Positions 57,299-64,000 of a DNA stretch of 64,000 bases are shown piece by piece (positions within the stretch are counted from its first letter, which is position 1; the number at the start of each line of letters is the position of its first letter). The notes below the pieces were generated by a model that was given only the letters and a program-made list of their open reading frames with translations, was not told where the DNA came from and did no database searches. The DNA lies in NCBI RefSeq assembly GCF_039527675.1, contig NZ_BAAAKI010000013.1, positions 162,582-226,581 of the forward strand, given 5' to 3'. The position numbers were made by a program, and so were the translations under genes. This DNA is from Luteococcus sanguinis. GTDB taxonomy: Bacteria; Actinomycetota; Actinomycetes; Propionibacteriales; Propionibacteriaceae.

Positions 57299-60148
57299 CT
57301 AGCGCAGGGCCTTCTGGGCCGCTGCCACCTTGGCCTGCGCGACCGCCATTTGCTTCTGGTAGGTCGCCAGGTCACCCTTCTTCAGGGCCGCGTCGGCAGC
57401 GCTGAAGGCCGTCGCCGCCTCCCGCAGCAGGGCCTGGGCCGCGGCCGCACCCGTGGCCGGGGAGGTCGTCGGCTTCTCGGAGGTGGAGCCGTCCTCAGAG
57501 CCCTCGCCCGTGTCGGCGCCGGCGTCCCCGACGAAGACCATGTCCAGGGCCTGCTGCAGGGTGTCACCGATGCCGATGTGCTCACCGAACCGGACGACGA
57601 CGAAGCGCAGCACCGGGTAGCCGCCGCTGGTGGACTGCTGCTGGGTGTAGATCGGCTCGACATAGAGCAGACCGCCGCCGATGGGCAATGTCAACAGGTT
57701 GCCGTAACTGGCCGCGGCGGACCCCTGGACGTAGTTGCGCATGCGCGTCGCCACGGTCTCGTTGGCCATCATCGCGTTGTAGGTCTGTCCCGGTCCGGCG
57801 ATCTGCTGGCTGTCGGAGAGCTTCAGCACCCGGATGCGTCCGTAGTTCTTGCTGGACGCGTCCGCATCGACCGCGACATAGGCGGCGAGGTTTTCACGGT
57901 CCTTGGGGACGAAGACGGCCGTCTGGCTGAAGATCGCCTCGCTGTCGCCGGGCCACTTGATGGACAGGTAGTTGGGCGCCTCCTTGCGACCGTCCTTCTT
58001 GACCGGGTCGTTGGGCACCTCCCACAGGTCCGACTTCTGGTACCAAGTGCTCGCGTCGGTGGTGTGGTAACGCCCCAGCACCTGTCGCTGCACCTTGAAC
58101 AGGTCCTGCGGGTAGCGCATGTGCGCCAGCAGGTCGGCGCTGATCGCGGAGCGGGGCTTCACCACGCCCGGGTAGGCCTTCTGCCAGGTCTGCAGCATGG
58201 GGTCGTCCTCGTCCCAGGCATACAGGTCCACGGTGCCGTCGTAGGCATCAACCACGGCCTTGACCGCATTGCGCATGTAGTTGACCGGTTGGGGCGCCTG
58301 CAGCCCGCCGGTGACCGCGTCGCTGGTGGCGCTGCGCAGGTCGACGCGGTTCGAGTTCGGGTAGTTGGCCGAGGCGGTGTAGCCGTCGACGATCCACACG
58401 ATGCGCCCGTCCACGACCGCTGGGTAGGTGTCGGAGTCGAGCGTCAGCCAGGGGGCGACCTTCTGGACGCGTTCGCGCGGAGTGCGGTCGAACAGGATGC
58501 GGGAGGCATCGTTGACGCGCTCGGAGAGCAGGAGGTTGATGTCGCCGTAGCGCGCAGCGAACATGGCGCGCACGATCGGGTTGCCGATGCCCACGCCGCC
58601 AGTGCCGGCGTAGGTGGTGCGCGACTCATTGCCCTGCGCGCCGCCACCGGGGGTGTCCAGCTCGACGGGGGCCTGCCCCGCCGGGGCGCCCACCACCGAC
58701 CAGGTCTGGCTGCGTTCACCGAAGTAGATCCGGGACTCGGTCTCCTTCAACGGGCCAACGGTGGGGATCTGCTGGGCGATCCAGTCGGGCTCACCGCTGG
58801 CTTGGCGACGGTTGCCGTAGGCGGCGACCATGCCGTAGCCGTGGGTGTAGAAGGTGTGCAGGTTGTTCCAGGAGCGGTCGGGAACCTGGTCCAGGTCGAT
58901 CTCACGGGCGGCCACCACGGCGTCGGTGAACTGGCCGTCGATGGTGTAGCGGTCGACATCGAGCACGGACGGGAAGGAGTAGTAGCCCTTGACCTGCTGC
59001 AGCTGCTCGAAGGCCGGACCCATCAGGGCCGGGTCGATCAGACGAACGCCCGGGAGCGCCTCCGCGTCGGTCTTCAACTGGCCCGCCGAGACGGTCGTGC
59101 GGGCATCGTAGTCGGCAACCTGGACGTCGTCGATGTCGTAGGCCAACCTGGTCGCGTCGATGTTGGCGTCAATGTAGGGACGCTCCAGGGACGGTTCGTC
59201 GGGGCGCACCTGGAAGCGCTGCACGAAGGCCGGGTAGAGACCGGAGACGACGATGCTGGAGACCAGGGCGAGCACCAGGCCCACCAGCCCGGAGGGCCAG
59301 CGGCGCAACCGAGTGTTGGCGGCGAACAGGATCGCGCAGACGATGGCGATGCCGACCATCACGTCCTTGGCCGCGATGCGGGTGTGGTGGTCGGTGTAGC
59401 CGATGCCGGTGAACAGGGCGTTGTTGCTGGTGGCGTAACCGAAGCGGTCAAGCCACAAGGAGCATGCCCAGCCGAGCAGCAGCAGGGCCATCAGCGCCGA
59501 AAGGTGGGTGCGGGCAGGTCCGGTCAGGGCCGGAACCCCCTGCTCGCGGGCGATCCGCACACCCGCGGGACCCTGCACGACGCGCACCTGGTTCATGGCG
59601 CCGTGGACAAGATGCATCAGACCGGCGCTGGCCACCGCGCAGATCAGGGCAGCCATGAGCTGACCCAGCAGGTGCCGGTACCACGGCAGGTCGAAGACGT
59701 AGAAGGAGACGTCGCGGCCGAACCACGCGTCCGCCTGGCCGAAGGGGGTTGCATTGCGCCAGGCGAGGAAGGTGTCGGCCTGCCCTGCCGCGGCCAGACC
59801 TGCCATCAGCGCCAGCGCAGCCGTCGGTGCCCAGATGGACAGGACGCGCGGGAAGTCGGCCAGGTCGCGACGGCCCAGCACCCGCACTTTGGGACGGAAG
59901 CGGTGTGCCAGCAGCAGGTTCCCGCCAACCACCGCGCCCATCAGGGCGGCGAAAGTCAGGAACAACCCGACTTGCGTCACCATCCGGGTGCGGAAGACCT
60001 CGCCAAAACCCAACTGCTTGAACCACAGCCAACTCGTCCAGAGCCAGGACAAGCCATAGCCGGCGACGAGCAGTGCCGCGAGCACTGCCAGGGCGGGGAC
60101 CAGCGCCGGTCGGCGTCCCCTCAATGGATTGACCCTGATGGTGCTCAT
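57299..60148 (-). CDS. UPF0182-family large membrane protein
   Basis: The 949-residue protein has about seven membrane helices in the first 320 residues, then a large extracytoplasmic region (RPYIDANIDATRLAYDIDDV, LHTFYTHGYGMVAAYGNRRQ) typical of UPF0182 (COG1615). The C-terminus carries an acidic, Ser/Thr-rich linker and an Ala/Lys coiled coil (about 890-949). The biochemical role is unknown. The ATG at 60148 overlaps the PPA1309-like stop by 4 bases; the frame is open further upstream but without family sequence. Confidence 0.93.
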   Translation of the reverse strand: MSTIRVNPLRGRRPALVPALAVLAALLVAGYGLSWLWTSWLWFKQLGFGEVFRTRMVTQVGLFLTFAALMGAVVGGNLLLAHRFRPKVRVLGRRDLADFPRVLSIWAPTAALALMAGLAAAGQADTFLAWRNATPFGQADAWFGRDVSFYVFDLPWYRHLLGQLMAALICAVASAGLMHLVHGAMNQVRVVQGPAGVRIAREQGVPALTGPARTHLSALMALLLLGWACSLWLDRFGYATSNNALFTGIGYTDHHTRIAAKDVMVGIAIVCAILFAANTRLRRWPSGLVGLVLALVSSIVVSGLYPAFVQRFQVRPDEPSLERPYIDANIDATRLAYDIDDVQVADYDARTTVSAGQLKTDAEALPGVRLIDPALMGPAFEQLQQVKGYYSFPSVLDVDRYTIDGQFTDAVVAAREIDLDQVPDRSWNNLHTFYTHGYGMVAAYGNRRQASGEPDWIAQQIPTVGPLKETESRIYFGERSQTWSVVGAPAGQAPVELDTPGGGAQGNESRTTYAGTGGVGIGNPIVRAMFAARYGDINLLLSERVNDASRILFDRTPRERVQKVAPWLTLDSDTYPAVVDGRIVWIVDGYTASANYPNSNRVDLRSATSDAVTGGLQAPQPVNYMRNAVKAVVDAYDGTVDLYAWDEDDPMLQTWQKAYPGVVKPRSAISADLLAHMRYPQDLFKVQRQVLGRYHTTDASTWYQKSDLWEVPNDPVKKDGRKEAPNYLSIKWPGDSEAIFSQTAVFVPKDRENLAAYVAVDADASSKNYGRIRVLKLSDSQQIAGPGQTYNAMMANETVATRMRNYVQGSAAASYGNLLTLPIGGGLLYVEPIYTQQQSTSGGYPVLRFVVVRFGEHIGIGDTLQQALDMVFVGDAGADTGEGSEDGSTSEKPTTSPATGAAAAQALLREAATAFSAADAALKKGDLATYQKQMAVAQAKVAAAQKALR

Positions 60149-60738
60149 TGCAGTGTGTCCGCCAAGGCGGTGGCCAGGCCGGGCACGAGCTCCCGGCCCC
60201 CAAGGAGTTCGTCCGGGGCGCTGACCAGACGGGCGAGGCCGTGCTGGGAGCCGTCTCGCAGGACGCCGACGACGACACGGACGTCCTGACGGGAGGCATG
60301 GTTGTTCACGAACTGGGCCGCCTGGTCGGGGTCGGAGGGGATCTCGTCCTCGAAACCGGCGGGCAGGAAGGTGCGCTCCAGGCTGAGCGCGCAGCCGGCA
60401 ACGCTGGCCGGCCACTGGATGCGCGCGAGCACCGACTGCAGGTCGTCCCCGCCGTGGAAGTCCTCCTGCTCCACGGAGCTGAGCGCATCAGGCTCCCCCG
60501 GCTGCAGGTGCTCGGCCAGGCTGGGCTCGGCCCGGATCAGCTCATCGGTGCGCACCAGCGCGAACAGTCGCGCGGGCTGGTCCCAACCCTGTGCTCCTAC
60601 GTGGCGCTCGATCTCGGCCAGCGCGGCGACCAGCGCGACCGGCAGCTCCTCGGGTTGATCGTCGACGAGCTGGTCACCCTGGTTCTCGCTCAGGTCGCCC
60701 TGATTTTCCATCGGGTCGTCCTGGTTCTCGTTCAGCAC
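60145..60738 (-). CDS. PPA1309-family acidic protein
   Basis: The 197-residue cytosolic protein has an Asn/Gln/Asp-rich N-terminus with a short repeat (NENQDDP, ENQGDL, ENQGDQ) and a conserved body (LVAALAEIERHVGAQGWDQP, RLFALVRTDELI, SVLARIQWPASVAGCALSLE). This matches the PPA1309 family, named from Cutibacterium acnes, which accompanies UPF0182 and Lon-like genes. The function is unknown. The GTG start overlaps the Lon-like gene by 7 bases; an internal ATG nine codons in is an alternative. Confidence 0.8.
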   Translation of the reverse strand: MLNENQDDPMENQGDLSENQGDQLVDDQPEELPVALVAALAEIERHVGAQGWDQPARLFALVRTDELIRAEPSLAEHLQPGEPDALSSVEQEDFHGGDDLQSVLARIQWPASVAGCALSLERTFLPAGFEDEIPSDPDQAAQFVNNHASRQDVRVVVGVLRDGSQHGLARLVSAPDELLGGRELVPGLATALADTLQ

Positions 60739-61832
60739 CGGGGAACCTCCTTGTCATTGCCGTTCCTGAGGGCCTGCAGTCCGGCGACGGCATCCGCCAG
60801 CGTCGACACCTTCACCAAATCCATGGACGACCCGGCAGACCCGAGATCCACACAGTTCCCAGCGGGAACCAGGAAGATCTTCGCGCCCGCGCGCTCCGCC
60901 GCGGCGATCTTCTCCTGGATGCCGCCGATCGAGCTCACCGCGCCATCGGGCCCGATCCCGCCCGTGCCAGCGATCTTGCGGCCGCCGACCAGGTCGCCCT
61001 CGGTGATCTGGTCAAAGATCGCCAGCGAGAACACCAGACCTGCGCTGGGCCCGACGATGTTCGGGTCGATGCCGTAGCTGACGCTCGGCGCGTACCGGTA
61101 GCCGATGACCTGCTTGATGCCGACCACTGGAACCGTCTTGGAATCGTTGGAGGCGATGGTGTTGACCGTCACATCGCGGCTCACACCGTCGCGCAGGACG
61201 GTGAAGACGACCGCGTCGCCGACCTTGTGCGCGCTGACAATGCGCTTCACGTCGTCCATCGTCTGGACGTCGGTCTGGTCGACCTTCTGGATCAGGTCAC
61301 CGGGCTCGAGCTTCTGGTAGGACGGGCCGGAGACGACCACCGAGCGCACCTGGGGCATCTCCGTGACCGGGATCTTCGCGGCACGCAAGGCGGCCACCAC
61401 CGCGTCCGCCTTCGAGTCGTCCATCATCGCGACCTCTTCGTCGCGGACGTCCTGGGCGCTCTTGCCGCGTGGATAGACCATGTCGCGTGGCAGCACGTCG
61501 CGGTTGGGAAGCCAGTAGGCGGCCAGCGCCTCGGGCAACCCGAGGAAGGAGTCGGCGCGAGTCACGTGCACCGTGGTCATCCGCAGCTCACCTGTCACCG
61601 GCCAGGTCTTGGTGCCGCTCACCTGAACGACGGGCTTGCCGTCCTGAGTGGCGAGCAGGTCGACGGTCGAACCGGGCGCCCACGAGACGAAAGGGACCTT
61701 GACCAGCGCGAGCGCCGCGGCCAGCGAGACGAAGCACCCCGCAGACACGATCGCGGTCCAGGTCTGGGACGACACGCGTCGGGCCTGGGCACGCACCGGT
61801 GCGGGCACGAGTCGGGCGGCGACGTCTGTCAT
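60732..61832 (-). CDS. Membrane-anchored PDZ and Lon-like (S16) serine protease
   Basis: The 366-residue protein has one N-terminal helix (AIVSAGCFVSLAAALALV), an extracytoplasmic PDZ domain (about 140-230, LEPGDLIQKVDQTDVQTMDD) and a Lon-type proteolytic domain with catalytic Ser in NIVGPSAGLVF and Lys in GGIQEKIAAAERAG. It lacks the AAA domain. It heads an operon with the PPA1309- and UPF0182-type genes, all by overlapping stops and starts. The ATG follows TAGGCT by 7 bases. Confidence 0.93.
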   Translation of the reverse strand: MTDVAARLVPAPVRAQARRVSSQTWTAIVSAGCFVSLAAALALVKVPFVSWAPGSTVDLLATQDGKPVVQVSGTKTWPVTGELRMTTVHVTRADSFLGLPEALAAYWLPNRDVLPRDMVYPRGKSAQDVRDEEVAMMDDSKADAVVAALRAAKIPVTEMPQVRSVVVSGPSYQKLEPGDLIQKVDQTDVQTMDDVKRIVSAHKVGDAVVFTVLRDGVSRDVTVNTIASNDSKTVPVVGIKQVIGYRYAPSVSYGIDPNIVGPSAGLVFSLAIFDQITEGDLVGGRKIAGTGGIGPDGAVSSIGGIQEKIAAAERAGAKIFLVPAGNCVDLGSAGSSMDLVKVSTLADAVAGLQALRNGNDKEVPRC

Positions 61833-61839
61833 GGCGGCC

Positions 61840-61845
61840 AGCCTA
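61840..61845 (-). promoter_or_regulatory. -10 box of the Lon-like operon, leaderless start
   Basis: TAGGCT on the minus strand is followed after 7 bases (GGCCGCC) by the ATG at 61832. Confidence 0.55.
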
Positions 61846-61914
61846 CCTGCTGCCCCACCCGTAGCCGCGGCTCGGTTCGCGGCCAGTCTTGCCCCGTGCG
61901 GTTCAATGGTTGCC

Positions 61915-63300
61915 ATGAGCGACGACAGCCGCAAGCCCGAGGACCGGGACCCCCAGGAGATGCTCGCGGAGATGCTGCGACAGATGGGCATCACGCCGGG
62001 AGTCGACGGCCAGATCGACCTGGGAGCCCTGCTTGGCCGACTGCAGCAGCAGATGGTCGCCTTCGGGATGGGCGCCCACGCTTCCGGCGGTGGGGTGAAC
62101 TGGCAGCAGACGCGAGCCCTGACGCGGCAGGTCACCGCTTCGCTGGGGTCTGATCCCACCCCCTCGGACGCCGAGCGTCGCCAGCTGACCGAGGTGACGC
62201 GGCTGGCCGAGCTGTGGCTGGACGAGGCCTGTGACTTCGCGCAGGTTCCCGCTGCTGCCCAGGCCTGGAGCCGGGCAGAGTGGGTCGAGCACACCATGGA
62301 CGCCTGGCAGCAGGTGTCAGGACCCGTCGTGGCATCGATCGCGACCGCGATGTCCACCATGCTCAGTGGGGGCGCCATGGGTGGTGCGATGGGCGCCCTG
62401 CCGCCGGAGCTGGGGGCCCTGTCGAACATGCTGGCGCCGATGATGAAGCAGGCCGCCGGTGCCATGTACTCGATGCAGCTGGCGCAGGCGATCGGCAAAC
62501 TGTCCACCCAGGTGCTCACCGGTTCCGAGATCGGCTTCCAGCTGCTGGACGTCCCCCGCGTCACCGCGTTGCCGACGAATGTGGCGGCCTTCGCCGAAGG
62601 GCTTGAGGTCTCCGCCGACGACGTGTTGCTCTACCTGCTGTTGCGCGAGGCCGCGCGCCAGCGCCTGTTCTCACAGGTCACCTGGCTCGGGCCCCAGATG
62701 CTGGCCCTGGTCGAGCACTATGCCCGCGAGATCTCCATCGACGCGTCTGCCCTCGAGGACGCCATCGACGTGGACGAGATGTCCCAGCTGACCCCGGAGA
62801 AGCTCGCCGAGATCAGCGAGCAATTGCAGGGCAAGCTCTTCGAGCCCACCCAGACCGCCGAGCAGGTGGAGATCCTGGGTCGATTGGAGACACTGGTGGC
62901 GCTCGTCGAGGGCTGGGTGGACGAGGTGGTCGCCCAAGCTGCCGGTCGCTTCATGCCCGCGGCCGGCGCCCTCTCGGAGACGCTGCGTCGCCGTCGAGTG
63001 ACCGGTGGGCCGGCCGAGGAGGTGCTGAAGTCGCTGCTGGGGCTCGAGTTGCGGCCGCGTCGCGTCCGCGATGCCGCCAACCTGTGGGCAGCCCTGACCG
63101 TCGATCGGGGCGTCGGCGGCCGTGACGCCGTCTGGCACCACCCGGACCTGATCCCCACCGCTGCCGACCTGGATGATCCGCTGGGCTATGTCAGCGGGGA
63201 GTCAACCACCCAGCTGGATGATCTGGACGCTGAACTGGCGCGCTTGCTGGAGCAGGAGCGCCCCGACGACCCGTCCACCGGGGACGCCCCGCAGGGCTGA
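61915..63300 (+). CDS. Zincin_2-family (putative zinc-dependent metalloprotease) protein
   Basis: The 461-residue, mostly helical protein is transcribed divergently from the Lon-like operon. The pattern ALPTNVAAFAEGLEVSADDV, LLYLLLREAARQRLF and VEHYAREISIDASALEDAID matches the actinobacterial family annotated as zinc-dependent metalloprotease (PF10103, DUF2342). The helix that holds HExxH in true zincins reads REAARQRLF, with neither His, so zinc binding is doubtful. A Met/Gly-rich stretch (about 140-185) and an acidic C-terminus complete it. TTCAAT lies 7 bases before the ATG. Confidence 0.82.
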   Translation: MSDDSRKPEDRDPQEMLAEMLRQMGITPGVDGQIDLGALLGRLQQQMVAFGMGAHASGGGVNWQQTRALTRQVTASLGSDPTPSDAERRQLTEVTRLAELWLDEACDFAQVPAAAQAWSRAEWVEHTMDAWQQVSGPVVASIATAMSTMLSGGAMGGAMGALPPELGALSNMLAPMMKQAAGAMYSMQLAQAIGKLSTQVLTGSEIGFQLLDVPRVTALPTNVAAFAEGLEVSADDVLLYLLLREAARQRLFSQVTWLGPQMLALVEHYAREISIDASALEDAIDVDEMSQLTPEKLAEISEQLQGKLFEPTQTAEQVEILGRLETLVALVEGWVDEVVAQAAGRFMPAAGALSETLRRRRVTGGPAEEVLKSLLGLELRPRRVRDAANLWAALTVDRGVGGRDAVWHHPDLIPTAADLDDPLGYVSGESTTQLDDLDAELARLLEQERPDDPSTGDAPQG

Positions 63301-63302
63301 AC

Positions 63303-63869
63303 TCAGCCGTCGACCGCTGCCTCCTCCGCGGGGCGGCCCTGCCCGGCCAGCCAGCCCTCCAGGAAACCCTTGGCGCGCTCGGCCTGCGGGTAATTTGCCA
63401 CCAGGTCGTGGAAGCGCGCCGTGTGGTTCATCTCGACCAGGTGGGTCAGTTCGTGGACCAGCACGTAGTCGGCCACCCAGGAGGGCATCTGCTGGAGCCG
63501 GTCGGTGAGCCGGATCACGCCCTCGTCGACGGTGCAGGACCCCCAGCGGTGGTTCTGGTTGCTCACCCAGCGAACGCTGCGGGGTCGCACGGGGCGTCCG
63601 ACCGCTTCATCGAGGTACTGAGCGGCCAGCCGCTCCGCCCGGTGCTGCAGCTGGTCGTCCCCCCGGGCCGGCCGTCGACGCCGTTCGGAGGCCAACACCT
63701 TGGCCACCATTTGGTCAACCCATTGGCCTTCCTGTGACGCCGTCGCACCTGCGGGGACGAGGACGACGATGCGTCCCTCCTCCCGTCTGGCCTGGATCGT
63801 CCTGCGACGTCTCGTGGAGCGGCGCACCACGACCTCGGGGGTGCTGGCAGGGGTCTGGTCGCTCGTCAT
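63303..63869 (-). CDS. YgjP/WLM-like (M48-related) metallopeptidase
   Basis: The 188-residue DUF45-type protein has the zinc motif HELTH in YVLVHELTHLVEMNHTARFH, with the third ligand in the second His-rich stretch, and the family pattern RSVRWVSNQNHRWGSCT. It resembles YgjP/SprT-like proteins; the substrate is unknown. The 5-prime region is weak: ATG at 63869 follows CACAGT by 7 bases. It is convergent with the Zincin_2 gene, 2 bases apart. Confidence 0.88.
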   Translation of the reverse strand: MTSDQTPASTPEVVVRRSTRRRRTIQARREEGRIVVLVPAGATASQEGQWVDQMVAKVLASERRRRPARGDDQLQHRAERLAAQYLDEAVGRPVRPRSVRWVSNQNHRWGSCTVDEGVIRLTDRLQQMPSWVADYVLVHELTHLVEMNHTARFHDLVANYPQAERAKGFLEGWLAGQGRPAEEAAVDG

Positions 63870-63930
63870 GGGAAACACTGTGGCAGGCCCCACTGACAGA
63901 CGACTTGTCGCGCGTGCCCCGGGGCCGAAG

Positions 63931-64000
63931 GGGCCGTAGTGCCTCACGGTCAAGTCCCCGCGTGGTGGGGGCCGTGCCTCATGTGATTGTCCCCGCGTGG
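63931..64000. repeat. Imperfect tandem repeat running off the window
   Basis: A 35-base copy (GGGCCGTAGTGCCTCACGG to GTCCCCGCGTGG) at 63931-63965 is followed by a 32-base copy at 63969-64000. Both share GGGCCGT, GCCTCA and GTCCCCGCGTGG. Whether more copies follow cannot be seen. No gene is evident in 63870-64000. Confidence 0.6.

Noticed and set aside
57203..60289. A 1028-codon open frame on the plus strand opposite the UPF0182 gene
   Set aside because: It is the antisense shadow of a well-recognised family gene. Its translation is Gly/Arg/Val/Gln-rich without family motifs, as expected from GC-rich codon positions.
63931..64000. CRISPR array at the right edge
   Set aside because: The GTCCCCGCGTGG core recurs after 35 bases, too short for a repeat plus spacer; the two copies are imperfect, and no cas gene is nearby.

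Overview
The window is about 64 kb of high-GC chromosomal DNA from an actinobacterium, most likely a member of the Propionibacteriaceae. The evidence is a 149-residue methylmalonyl-CoA epimerase close to the Propionibacterium enzyme, a PduO-type cobalamin adenosyltransferase, PPA1309- and UPF0182-family proteins, WhiB1, the mycothiol-linked SigR/RsrA pair, NucS mismatch endonuclease, ribosomal protein bL37 and a fused E2-E1 2-oxoglutarate dehydrogenase. No insertion sequence, prophage, plasmid gene or CRISPR array was seen. One run of 22 N lies at 2921-2942. Nearly all the sequence is coding, and about 66 protein genes and two tRNA genes are called.

Layout. 1-10.8 kb: end of a DsbA-like gene, a thioredoxin/TPR co-chaperone, phosphoglucomutase, two small membrane genes, methylmalonyl-CoA epimerase, a DivIVA-like coiled-coil protein, an ECF sigma factor with a membrane partner, nucS, a small zinc-finger-like protein with a hydrolase, and a phosphotransferase/cyclophilin pair. 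10.8-13 kb: cobalamin adenosyltransferase, lipoate ligase and a DUF2550 protein. 13-21 kb: the F1Fo ATP synthase operon (minus strand, BEFHAGDC with two upstream membrane genes). 21-30 kb: the classical actinobacterial run hom-thrB-rho-rpmE-prfA-prmC-tsaC-wecA, also on the minus strand. 30-37 kb: tRNA-Arg, two tandem GT-C glycosyltransferases, the large kgd gene and a coupled 59-residue gene. 37-46 kb: whiB1, pdtaS, bL37, the sigR-rsrA redox switch, a hydrolase/SRAP pair, and aroA-rsgA-hisN. 46-53 kb: serA and a complete five-gene peptide/nickel-type ABC importer. 53-64 kb: FUSC protein, initiator tRNA, YczE-like protein, two M16 peptidase genes, a UPF0182 / PPA1309 / Lon-like operon, a Zincin_2-family protein and a YgjP-like metallopeptidase.

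How the genes work together. Epimerase, adenosyltransferase and phosphoglucomutase fit a propionate-type central metabolism. The ATP synthase, kgd and lipoate ligase serve energy metabolism. rho, prfA, prmC, rpmE, bL37, rsgA and tsaC serve transcription and translation. SigR/RsrA, WhiB1, PdtaS and the ECF module are stress and redox regulators.

The most interesting signals are regulatory. At least 12 genes start 6-7 nt after a TAGNNT-like -10 box and lack a Shine-Dalgarno sequence, which predicts many leaderless mRNAs. sigR has a perfect SigR promoter (GGGAAT-N18-GTT) plus a second -10 at the internal start, which predicts a long and a short SigR isoform. The ATP synthase promoter carries a perfect 14-bp palindrome between its -35 and -10. 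The SigE70-type sigma gene has its own ECF-type promoter. At protein level, Rho has an Asn/Gly-rich prion-like insertion, and the Zincin_2 protein and the second M16 protein lack their metal-binding motifs. The UPF0182/PPA1309/Lon-like cluster is the best candidate here for an uncharacterised system.
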